DNA from: Ruminococcaceae bacterium UBA4306
GTDB taxonomy: Bacteria > Bacillota > Clostridia > Oscillospirales > Acutalibacteraceae
Assembly (NCBI GenBank): GCA_002394725.1
Contig: DGUQ01000129.1
Location: 1-9,488 of the forward strand
DNA: 9,488 nucleotides
Direction of reading: 5' to 3'
In this document: piece after piece, positions 1-5,868 of the stretch
Numbering within the stretch: the stretch's first letter is position 1
Layout: the number at the start of each line of letters is the position of its first letter
Made by a program: the position numbers and the translations under genes
The notes under the pieces: generated by a model
What the model was told of the DNA's origin: nothing
The model's database searches: none
Seen by the model: only the letters and a program-made list of their open reading frames with translations

Positions 1-459
1 TATCCGTCCTTCTGGCTGTTGTTCAAGACAGAGGGTCTGGACAGCTTTTATCAGCTATTCCGTACCGTCGCCGTTCTGATCACATTCACGGTGCTTTTGA
101 TTTTGATGATCGTATGGTTAAAGAAGAAAGTGGACTTTACGCTCCAAAACGTCCTGATCATGGCGTTTTTGATCAGCTATACCTGCGTACTGTTCCTGCC
201 GTCCATGCATGAAAGATACGGCTTTATCTACGAGATACTCGGGTTGATGCTCGCTTTCTGGTTTGTGAAAACCATTCCGCTTTTGGTGCTGATGTATCTG
301 ACCTCTATTGCTACGTACAGCAACTATCTGTTCCAGCTAACCACGAACAGCACGGTATTGTGCGTCGTCAATACGCTGGTGTATATCGCGTATGTCATCT
401 ATCTGAACAGACAGCTGTTCAAGGAAAAAACCGATACGGTACCTACTATCGAATCATAA
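1..459 (+). CDS. C-terminal part of a polytopic membrane protein, probable GT-C glycosyltransferase (5' truncated by window)
   Basis: The reading frame is open from base 1, so the gene starts upstream of the window and the TTG at 19 is not a real start. About 152 residues are visible. They contain four to five hydrophobic segments and end in a short polar tail. The motif PSMHERYGF lies in a loop after a hydrophobic segment. The pattern P-x-MHERY is typical of the membrane-embedded mannosyltransferase-like GT-C families that use polyprenyl-phosphate sugars, so a role in cell-surface glycan synthesis is inferred. The catalytic N-terminal part is outside the window, so donor and acceptor cannot be named. 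The gene converges on another membrane glycosyltransferase, which fits a surface glycosylation locus. A different polytopic membrane protein cannot be excluded. Confidence 0.6.
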   Translation, partial: YPSFWLLFKTEGLDSFYQLFRTVAVLITFTVLLILMIVWLKKKVDFTLQNVLIMAFLISYTCVLFLPSMHERYGFIYEILGLMLAFWFVKTIPLLVLMYLTSIATYSNYLFQLTTNSTVLCVVNTLVYIAYVIYLNRQLFKEKTDTVPTIES

Positions 460-486
460 ATCATCTTACTGATATGATAAATAGCA

Positions 487-516
487 AAGGGCGGTCATCG
501 ACCGCCCTTATTTATT
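487..516. terminator. Shared bidirectional terminator between convergent glycosyltransferase genes
   Basis: A perfect 10-bp stem (487-496 with 500-509, AAGGGCGGTC and its complement) encloses a 3-base loop. It is followed on the plus strand by ATTTATT. It lies between the stop at 459 and the stop at 524 of the convergent gene, so it can serve both. The T-tract is short in both directions, so efficiency may be moderate. Confidence 0.75.
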
Positions 517-523
517 GTCGTTA

Positions 524-2206
524 TCATTTTGCTCCGGTGACAACAATGAAGTTATCAAATCTCTCGATATCGTACCGTGAGTCAAAGCGACTCGCGTAGT
601 CGGCAGGCAGGACAAAAACATCATCCTTGTATTCGTCCGCTGTCATGTCCTGTGGGAGGACAAAGCTGTATCTGTCAAAGCTCTTGGCAAAGCGAAACTC
701 GGCGGTATTGTTATAATACTGCACGGTGGAGTAGAAGCGCGAGGGCTCGATCCCACAGTAGTACATCAGCACAAGATAGCCGCCGTTGACCCTGCCGTCG
801 GTATAGAGGTCGGCACAGTATACAGTATTTTTGTCGAGAGAATCGGCGTATCGCGCCGCCTCGCCGAAGCCGTGCATGAACTGCTGACCGATCTGCTGTC
901 TGTATCCGGGACCGAAATAGGTGTGGACAAACAGCCCAGACGCCGCCATGATCAGACACAGGACAACAGCGCACAGCTCCCGTTGTCTGTTTGCCAGGAA
1001 ATTGATGCCCACGGCTACAAAGTAGACAACCGGGATGAAGAGGACGTTGATACGGTTGATGTTTTGATGAACGATCAGTGAGAAAAGGAAGGCGGCTGTA
1101 AACCACGCGCACATCACAAAGTCGAATTGACCCGATCTCAGCTTGACCGCGCGCCTGAACGACAGAAAGCCGCCCAGCAGCAGCAAGGGGAAGGTGAACA
1201 CATAGACGATATTGAAGCCGTCGATGACATTGTGCAGCTCGCGGACAGGATAAGAGAACAGCAGGGAAAAAAGACTGCCGATATTCTTGATCACATTGCT
1301 CATAAAATCCTTATCCAAGGACAGGAATACCGAGTTTGATCGCAGCGCGGTAAGACGCGGCACGCTGAACAGCGAGGTTTGTATCTCGGGCAGCTTAAAC
1401 AGATTCACGATCCAGAACATTGCCAGAGGAACGGCGATCACGATACAAACGACGCCGCTGAGAAGAAGCTGCTTGAGCGTGATATACCGCCTGACCAAAG
1501 CATAGATCAAAAGGATCACCAGCATGATCGGTACGACGATATACGTCGAAGCGTAGGTATACAGCGACAAGGAGAATAACGCCGCCGAGAGGAGATACGA
1601 CCATGTCTTTTTATCCTGACACCCCTTGACAAAGAAATACAGCGCAAAGAGGATCAAGAACGGAGCCGGGTTTGCGTCAAGTCCCCAGCGAGAGCTGATA
1701 ATGTGCCACGGAGAGACAGCGAGCAGCAGAGCGCCTATATAAGCGGTAAAGCGGTTTGTCGTCTTTTTCAGCAAAAGATACAGAACCAGTATGGAGAGAA
1801 CGCCGAGCAGTGCTTGCGGCAGACGGTAGGCAAACAGACTGTTGCCGAATATCTTGATAAACAGCGAGGCGGCGTACATATAGAACGGACCGTGTCCGGC
1901 ACCCCACGCTACGGGATAAACGGGGTTATGATACCCGTTTCTGTCAACGCCGTAATTCGCAATTGCCCATGAATCATAACCGATGCTCGCCTCGTCCTGA
2001 TTCATGCCGGCAGGCAGGTCGGAGAGCCCGATCAATCTCAGCGCCGCGCTGATGATCAACACAACGGCGATGAAGATGATCTCAAATCTTCTGCTCTCGA
2101 GCAACCGGTCAAAGCGCTCCGAAAAAGCCCTTCTCTTTTTTACCAATGCCGCAATCAGGATAAAAACGCATATCAATCCCATTGCAATGTAATTGAAATA
2201 AACCAT
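524..2206 (-). CDS. ArnT/PMT-like (GT39) integral membrane glycosyltransferase
   Basis: This 560-residue protein has roughly a dozen hydrophobic segments. The first spans about residues 5-22, and a second follows a basic linker at about 42-60. The first large extracytoplasmic loop carries NQDEASIGYDSW with the acidic pair D71-E72, which matches the catalytic loop of GT39/ArnT-type enzymes. These transfer a sugar from a polyprenyl-phosphate donor on the outer face of the membrane. SRWGLDANPAPF near residue 170 is also usual in bacterial members. The C-terminal 130 residues look like a soluble extracytoplasmic domain. The start is supported by GAGG about 7 bases upstream and a consensus promoter. 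It sits downstream of the transporter gene but has its own promoter, so it is probably monocistronic. Substrate unknown; a role in surface polymer or protein glycosylation is inferred. Confidence 0.8.
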   Translation of the reverse strand: MVYFNYIAMGLICVFILIAALVKKRRAFSERFDRLLESRRFEIIFIAVVLIISAALRLIGLSDLPAGMNQDEASIGYDSWAIANYGVDRNGYHNPVYPVAWGAGHGPFYMYAASLFIKIFGNSLFAYRLPQALLGVLSILVLYLLLKKTTNRFTAYIGALLLAVSPWHIISSRWGLDANPAPFLILFALYFFVKGCQDKKTWSYLLSAALFSLSLYTYASTYIVVPIMLVILLIYALVRRYITLKQLLLSGVVCIVIAVPLAMFWIVNLFKLPEIQTSLFSVPRLTALRSNSVFLSLDKDFMSNVIKNIGSLFSLLFSYPVRELHNVIDGFNIVYVFTFPLLLLGGFLSFRRAVKLRSGQFDFVMCAWFTAAFLFSLIVHQNINRINVLFIPVVYFVAVGINFLANRQRELCAVVLCLIMAASGLFVHTYFGPGYRQQIGQQFMHGFGEAARYADSLDKNTVYCADLYTDGRVNGGYLVLMYYCGIEPSRFYSTVQYYNNTAEFRFAKSFDRYSFVLPQDMTADEYKDDVFVLPADYASRFDSRYDIERFDNFIVVTGAK

Positions 2207-2240
2207 ATGATCCTCACATTGTATAATACTACTATTAAGA

Positions 2241-2269
2241 ATTCTACCAGATGTGATAATTCATGTCAA
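2241..2269 (-). promoter_or_regulatory. Sigma-A promoter of the GT39 glycosyltransferase gene
   Basis: On the minus strand there is a perfect TTGACA (-35, 2269-2264), a 17-base spacer, and TAGAAT (-10, 2246-2241). The expected start near 2234 leaves a leader of about 28 bases with GAGG before the ATG at 2206. Confidence 0.85.
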
Positions 2270-2301
2270 TGATCTATCGTTCAAAAAGCGGACAAACACG
2301 A

Positions 2302-2332
2302 CAACGCCCACTGTAGGATACAGTGGGCGTTG
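2302..2332 (-). terminator. Hairpin terminator of the lysine-riboswitch transporter gene
   Basis: A perfect 14-bp stem (2302-2315 with 2319-2332) encloses the loop GGA, 20 bases beyond the transporter stop codon. On the minus strand the stem is followed by a T-rich but interrupted tail, with a T5 run about 15 bases further on. The strong stem makes termination or 3'-end protection likely. It separates this gene from the GT39 promoter at 2269. Confidence 0.75.
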
Positions 2333-2352
2333 ATTCTATTCGTTATATTTGA

Positions 2353-4119
2353 TCATGCTTTTGTTTCGTGTGCCTTTTGGTTGTTCTTGTTGATGAACTT
2401 GATAAAGAACAGGGTCGCGATCATCAGCACGATACCGACAGGCAGTGCGATGTACCAAGACTGTACAAAGCCGGCTACGATAAAGCTGATAAACGATACC
2501 GCGGCAACAGTGATCGCATACGGAAGCTGGGTACTGACGTGGTTGATGTGGTTACACTGGGCACCCGCCGAGGACATAATGGTAGTGTCGGAGATCGGGG
2601 AGCAATGGTCGCCGCAGACAGCGCCCGCAAGGCAGGCGGAGATACCGATGACCTGCAGCTCGCCGCTCGGGAAGATGGACAGAACGATCGGGATGAGGAT
2701 ACCGAAGGTGCCCCAAGAGGTACCGGTCGCGAACGCGAGCAGGCATGCAACGAGGAAGATGATAGCGGGCAGGAAGTTCTGCAGAGAAGCAGCGGCGCCG
2801 TTCATCATATAAGCGACGAAGTACTTCGCGCCGAGCAGGGTGGTCATGTTCTTCAAAGCGGTAGCGAAGGTCAGGATCAGGATGGGAGGTACCATCGCGA
2901 AGAAGCCCTTCGGAACCTGCTCCATCGCCTCCTTGAAGGTGACGATCTTGCGGAGCATGAGATATACGATGGTGAATACCAGCGCGATCGCGCCTGCCCA
3001 CGGCAGACCGACTGTCGCGTCGGTGTCGCCGAACGCGTCGAGGAAGGGTACGCCGTCGAGGATGCCGCCGTTATAGACCAGCGCAAAGACGGAAATGCAG
3101 ATCAGGAAGATGACCGGCAGGATCAGGTCGATGACCTTGCCGTTGGGGTTAACGCCCTCGTTCTCGAGCTCCTTGTCAACTCTCTCACCGGTAGTGTAGA
3201 GGTCGCCCTTGAACTGCGCGTTATATTCGTGCATCGCCATGGAGCCGTAGTCGAAGCCCATGATGCAGATCGCGATGATGAACACGAAGGTAAGCAGGGA
3301 ATAGAAGTTGTAGGGGATCGCAGTGATAAAGAGCTTTAAGCCCTGACCGTCCTCGGCATAGGAAGCGACAGCCGCCGCCCAGGAGGATACGGGTGCGATC
3401 ATACAGACGGGAGCCGCAGTCGCGTCGATCAGGTACGCGAGCTTCGCGCGCGAAACCTTGTGACCGTCGGTGACAGGGCGCATGACGGAACCAACCGTCA
3501 GGCAGTTGAAATAGTCGTCGATAAAGATCAGCACGCCGAGTACAAAGGTCGCGAGCATCGCGCCGGTGCGGCTCTTGATATGCTTTGCCGCCCAGGTACC
3601 GAACGCGCGTGAGCCTCCTGCCTTGTTGATCAGGGCGACAATGATGCCCAGCTCAACCAGAAAGACAAAGATACCTGCCGTATCGCTGACAGCCGTGATC
3701 AGACCGTCGGAGGTGATCGCGTCCATCGCCTTGAGGAAGTCGAAGTTCGCGTACATCAAGCCGCCTACAACGATACCGATCGCCAGAGAGGAATAAACTT
3801 CCTTGGTGATCAGCGCCAGCGCAATCGCGATGATCGGCGGCAACAGCGCCCATGCGGAGCCCTGTACCGTACCGTCGCCGGCGATCTTGCCATAGCCGTG
3901 GCAGTCTTCACACAATGCGCCTTCGATCGCGCCGTGACCCTCGCAGGTCTCACACTGCGCGCTGCAGGTATCGCAGGGTACGCCGTCTACCAGACCGGTG
4001 CCCTCGCAGTCCTGACACTTGACCGTGCCGAGCGCGCCGCCCGATACCGCGACATAGATCAGCAGACCGACGATGACGACAGCCGCGATCGCAAGCACGA
4101 TTTTTTTCGTTTTTGTCAT
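2353..4119 (-). CDS. NhaC-superfamily transporter with DnaJ-type zinc module; probable lysine transporter (LysW type)
   Basis: This 588-residue polytopic protein carries the hallmarks of the NhaC superfamily: FIDDYFNCLTVG at about 199-210, an SSWAA motif near 245, ATGTSWGTFG, and CGDHCSPISDTTIMSS in the C-terminal half. Family members are usually annotated as sodium/proton antiporters. A lysine riboswitch directly upstream instead points to lysine uptake, as proposed for the riboswitch-linked LysW transporters in comparative studies of lysine regulons. The start at 4119 has AGAGGAGAG at 7-8 base spacing. Longer in-frame starts, such as the GTG at 4248, fall inside the leader terminator. TM1 (about 6-27) follows a basic KTKK end. 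Residues 35-77 then hold four CxxC pairs (C35/38, C49/52, C56/59, C70/73), three followed by xGxG, as in the DnaJ cysteine-rich zinc domain. TM2 begins near residue 90. The module is predicted outside the cell. Confidence 0.85.
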   Translation of the reverse strand: MTKTKKIVLAIAAVVIVGLLIYVAVSGGALGTVKCQDCEGTGLVDGVPCDTCSAQCETCEGHGAIEGALCEDCHGYGKIAGDGTVQGSAWALLPPIIAIALALITKEVYSSLAIGIVVGGLMYANFDFLKAMDAITSDGLITAVSDTAGIFVFLVELGIIVALINKAGGSRAFGTWAAKHIKSRTGAMLATFVLGVLIFIDDYFNCLTVGSVMRPVTDGHKVSRAKLAYLIDATAAPVCMIAPVSSWAAAVASYAEDGQGLKLFITAIPYNFYSLLTFVFIIAICIMGFDYGSMAMHEYNAQFKGDLYTTGERVDKELENEGVNPNGKVIDLILPVIFLICISVFALVYNGGILDGVPFLDAFGDTDATVGLPWAGAIALVFTIVYLMLRKIVTFKEAMEQVPKGFFAMVPPILILTFATALKNMTTLLGAKYFVAYMMNGAAASLQNFLPAIIFLVACLLAFATGTSWGTFGILIPIVLSIFPSGELQVIGISACLAGAVCGDHCSPISDTTIMSSAGAQCNHINHVSTQLPYAITVAAVSFISFIVAGFVQSWYIALPVGIVLMIATLFFIKFINKNNQKAHETKA

Positions 4120-4156
4120 TTGTTTTCTCTCCTCTTTTATTTGGATATCCGCGTCA

Positions 4157-4225
4157 GCGATAAGACAGGATGATCCCACCTCATCCGCCGCGCGGTCTCC
4201 CTCCCTCTCAAGGAGGAAAGGGAGA
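4157..4225 (-). repeat. Nested inverted repeats between the regulatory terminator and the transporter start codon
   Basis: Two inverted repeats lie side by side. TCTCCCT (4196-4202) pairs with AGGGAGA (4219-4225), with an inner CCCTC/GAGG pairing. GGATGA (4168-4173) pairs with TCATCC (4181-4186), next to a GCCGCGCGG tract. The composition (CTCCCTCCCTCTCAAGGAGG plus CACCTCATCCG) resembles interspersed intergenic repeats I recall from gut Clostridia, but no second copy is in the window. It may be a passive insertion or may fold in the mRNA leader just before the ribosome binding site. Confidence 0.4.
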
Positions 4226-4252
4226 ATAAAAGCCGTGGGAGTACCCACGGCT
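4225..4252 (-). terminator. Riboswitch-controlled intrinsic terminator
   Basis: On the minus strand AGCCGTGGG (4252-4244) and CCCACGGCT (4239-4231) form a 9-bp stem with the loop TACT, followed by TTTATT. It lies 15 bases after the aptamer P1 stem and about 105 bases before the start codon, the usual place for a lysine riboswitch expression platform. Its loop and 3' arm contain GTACTCC (4244-4238), which can pair with GGAGTGC (4281-4275) at the base of the aptamer. This gives a mutually exclusive antiterminator of 7 pairs including one G-U. Confidence 0.85.
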
Positions 4253-4267
4253 CAAAAAACAAGCTGA

Positions 4268-4500
4268 ATGAATAGCACTCCGTTAATTGGTCGGTTGAGA
4301 TTGCTACGTCGTCGGTTGTCCCGACTCCTCGCAATGACAACGCTTTTATAACGACAGTATAACGCATCTTCTGCGTTATCCCAGCAGTCATGCCCTCGGG
4401 AGGAGCATGTCGCTTCGGCAGGATCCCCTTTCACCGGTGCACTCCCGTACAGGACTGATCGTCCGACCGGCTACTGATGAAGCCTGCGCCTCTATCATAG
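4268..4500 (-). ncRNA. Lysine riboswitch (L-box) aptamer
   Basis: Read on the minus strand, the leader shows the L-box signature in order. AGAGGCGC begins at 4491 and ATCAGTAGCC follows in the P2 region. CCGGT pairs with ACCGG to close P2. GTGAAAGGGGA (4434-4424) and GCCGAAG (4419-4413) form the conserved core. P3 closes through CATGC/GCATG. P4 is a perfect 8-bp hairpin (ATAACGCA 4379-4372, TGCGTTAT 4366-4359). ACTGTCG and GGAGTGC flank P5, and P1 forms between ATGATAG (4498-4492) and CTATTCAT (4275-4268) with one bulge. The five-helix junction is complete. The aptamer starts almost exactly at the predicted transcription start. The known action of this class on transport genes is to promote termination when lysine is bound. 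P5 is oversized because of an insertion, described separately. Confidence 0.93.
4286..4348 (-). repeat. Palindromic repeat-like insertion in the P5 loop of the lysine riboswitch
   Basis: P5 closes through CGTTA (4353-4349) and TAACG (4285-4281), but the loop between them is 63 bases, where L-box P5 loops usually have only a few. The inserted stretch is itself palindromic: ATTGC (4335-4331) pairs with GCAAT (4304-4300), GTCGG (4325-4321) with CCGAC (4315-4311), and GACAA forms the apex. GTCATTGCGAGGAG together with GCAATCTC resembles a widespread bacterial palindromic repeat as I recall it. No other copy lies in this window, so the mobile-repeat identity is an inference. Confidence 0.6.
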
Positions 4501-4505
4501 AGATT

Positions 4506-4535
4506 ATTATATAACTAACAATCCTCATCCGTCAA
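4506..4535 (-). promoter_or_regulatory. Sigma-A promoter of the lysine-riboswitch transporter unit
   Basis: On the minus strand TTGACG (4535-4530), an 18-base spacer and a perfect TATAAT (4511-4506) are seen. The expected transcription start near 4499 coincides with the first base of the riboswitch P1 stem. Confidence 0.85.
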
Positions 4536-4594
4536 CTGTTTTTCATAACTTTTTTACAAAAAGCGACTTAGGCTTGAATAAAAAATAGCAAAAC

Positions 4595-4619
4595 ACACAA
4601 AAAACGGATCTTTTTGTGT
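4595..4619 (-). terminator. Possible weak terminator downstream of the potassium channel gene
   Basis: ACACAAAAA (4595-4603) and TTTTTGTGT (4611-4619) form a 9-bp AT-rich stem with a 7-base loop. On the minus strand it is followed by GTGTTTTGC and then a T-rich stretch. It is about 115 bases beyond the channel stop codon and just upstream of the next promoter. The stem is weak, so this is tentative. The rest of 4536-4733 is AT-rich with no gene seen. Confidence 0.3.
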
Positions 4620-4733
4620 AATCTTGCGTTATTTTTTCTCGGAATACACCGAGTATACCTTCAAAAAAGTCTTGTCTTGCGTAAATCAGACCATAAAGAA
4701 TGAAGAATGTCGAGCTTTGATTGAATATCAGTA

Positions 4734-5156
4734 TTACTTATTTCGATTGAACTTCTTGACTCTGTCGGACAGCTCCGTGAGCTCCTCCTTGCTCAGCTCG
4801 GGCAGATTCTCGAGTTTTTCGAGAAAGGTCGAGATCGTTTCCTTCTCTTTGAGCTTGAGATACTCCGTATAATAGGCGACCACCACGCCGGGCACCATCG
4901 CGACCGTCAGCACGCCGAACAGTGTGACGATAATGGTGATGATCCTGCCGAGCACCGTGACAGGCACAATATCGCCGAAGCCGATGGTCGTGGACGCGAT
5001 AAAGCAAAAGTAAAAGCCCTCAAAGATTCCGTGCACCTGCGGCTCGATAAACGACAGCAGGATTCCGCCGATCAATAACATGATCAAATACGCAAAAAAT
5101 ATCTTGCTTGTTCCCGTATGGGTCAACAGCTTTCCGATTCGTCTTAATCCTTTCAT
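4734..5156 (-). CDS. Small two-TM potassium channel (ion transport 2 family)
   Basis: The 140-residue protein has a basic N-terminus, TM1 at about 19-37, a pore helix, and the selectivity filter TTIGFGD (T57-I58-G59-F60-G61-D62), a common variant of TVGYGD. TM2 follows at about 69-98. The charged C-terminal tail (about 100-140) is helical and rich in Lys and Glu, and could be a short coiled-coil tetramerisation tail. There is no RCK/TrkA-N regulatory domain, so it resembles a minimal KcsA-like pore. The start at 5156 has GGAGAGG 5 bases upstream. An in-frame ATG at 5192 lies inside the -10 box of the promoter and the one at 5246 lies upstream of it, so both are ruled out. It is divergent from rimM. 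A potassium-selective channel in the plasma membrane is inferred from the filter. Confidence 0.88.
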   Translation of the reverse strand: MKGLRRIGKLLTHTGTSKIFFAYLIMLLIGGILLSFIEPQVHGIFEGFYFCFIASTTIGFGDIVPVTVLGRIITIIVTLFGVLTVAMVPGVVVAYYTEYLKLKEKETISTFLEKLENLPELSKEELTELSDRVKKFNRNK

Positions 5157-5190
5157 GCTACCCTCTCCGTTTCTGATGATATTTGCTTTC

Positions 5191-5219
5191 ATTATAAAGT
5201 CCCGTCCCCTACTTTGCAA
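5191..5219 (-). promoter_or_regulatory. Sigma-A promoter of the potassium channel gene
   Basis: On the minus strand TTGCAA (5219-5214), a 17-base spacer and TATAAT (5196-5191) are seen. The start near 5184 gives a leader of about 28 bases carrying GGAGAGG. This placement fixes the channel start at 5156. Confidence 0.75.
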
Positions 5220-5236
5220 GGCAAAACAAATAAATG

Positions 5237-5265
5237 TTGAAAACATGCTCGATTCTCGCTATAAT
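5237..5265 (+). promoter_or_regulatory. Sigma-A promoter of rimM-trmD
   Basis: TTGAAA (5237-5242), a 17-base spacer and a perfect TATAAT (5260-5265) face rimM. The -35 boxes of this promoter and the divergent channel promoter are only 17 bases apart, so the two could compete for polymerase. Confidence 0.8.
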
Positions 5266-5317
5266 AAAGACAATCCCCTCCTGATCTATCATGCAGGCGA
5301 CAGGGTATCATCCCCCG

Positions 5318-5338
5318 ATCACTGATCACTGACCACTG
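5318..5338 (+). repeat. Three heptamer units ATCACTG/ACCACTG in the rimM leader
   Basis: Units ATCACTG, ATCACTG and ACCACTG run in tandem in the untranslated leader, ending 17 bases before the rimM start codon. The same 7-base unit forms the larger array at 7171-7261. Confidence 0.75.
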
Positions 5339-5355
5339 ACAAAGGACGTAAGCCT

Positions 5356-5868
5356 ATGCAAAAACAATATCTCGAGGTCGGCAAGATCGTCGGTACCCAC
5401 GGCATCCGCGGTGAGATGCGCGTAGAGTGCTGGGCGAATTCTCCCGACTTTCTCAAACCGTTCAAAACACTCTATCTGGACGAGGGCAAGACGGCGATCG
5501 CCGTCAGCTGCCGTCCGCATAAGAATATTGCCCTGATGACGGCAAAGGGTATCAGCTCCATCGAAGAAGCCGACAAGCTACGCGGCAGGATCCTCTATAT
5601 CGACCGCAAGGACGTCCGGCTCGACGAGGGTGAGCACTTTGTGCAGGATATCATCGGACTCAAGGTGACCGACGCGGATAACGGCACGGTGTACGGCGTT
5701 GTCAAGGATGTTCTCAAAACTGGCTCCAACGACGTCTATGAGATGAAGGCGGAGGACGGCAAGCTGTACTATATCCCCGTCATCCCCGATATCCTCGACC
5801 GCTTCGACTTTGATGAGGGCGCGGTCTATATCCATCCGATGAAAGGACTGTTCGACGATGAGGATTGA
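5356..5868 (+). CDS. rimM: 16S rRNA processing / 30S maturation factor RimM
   Basis: RimM binds ribosomal protein S19 and helps assemble the head of the 30S subunit. The 170-residue product has the usual length and two-domain form. The N-terminal beta-barrel opens with YLEVGKIVGTHGIRGEMRV (5-23), the family signature. A C-terminal PRC-barrel covers about residues 93-168, with GSNDVY at 123-128 and IPVIPDIL at 140-147. The start has AAGGA 9 bases upstream. The 3' end overlaps trmD by 11 bases, which implies coupled translation. In many Firmicutes rimM-trmD is part of an rpsP-KH protein-rimM-trmD-rplS operon; here rimM starts a unit from its own promoter, opposite a potassium channel gene. Confidence 0.96.
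   Translation: MQKQYLEVGKIVGTHGIRGEMRVECWANSPDFLKPFKTLYLDEGKTAIAVSCRPHKNIALMTAKGISSIEEADKLRGRILYIDRKDVRLDEGEHFVQDIIGLKVTDADNGTVYGVVKDVLKTGSNDVYEMKAEDGKLYYIPVIPDILDRFDFDEGAVYIHPMKGLFDDED

Larger units (their letters stand above)
2353..4500 (-). other. Lysine-responsive transcription unit (promoter, riboswitch, terminator, transporter)
   Basis: The promoter at 4535-4506, riboswitch 4500-4268, regulatory terminator 4252-4225, transporter ORF 4119-2353 and end terminator 2332-2302 form one self-contained unit. No second gene shares it, since the GT39 gene has its own promoter. Lysine is expected to shut down expression, which suits an uptake system. Confidence 0.7.

Noticed and set aside
2368..3339. 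Long 323-codon plus-strand open frame opposite the transporter gene
   Set aside because: Its translation is rich in Asp, Arg and Gln without domains, there is no ribosome binding site, and it mirrors the codon usage of a clearly real membrane protein on the other strand.
4120..4248. N-terminal extension of the transporter to a GTG at 4248
   Set aside because: The start would lie inside the riboswitch terminator hairpin, the extension reads through a repeat-like block, and the ATG at 4119 has an excellent ribosome binding site before a typical TM1.
4638..4654. CTCGG-AATACA-CCGAG hairpin as terminator for the potassium channel gene
   Set aside because: On the minus strand the 5-bp stem is followed by A-rich sequence, not a T-tract, so it does not fit an intrinsic terminator.
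4624..4872. 82-codon plus-strand open frame overlapping the 3' end of the potassium channel gene
   Set aside because: No promoter or ribosome binding site, and the second half is the antisense of the channel tail.
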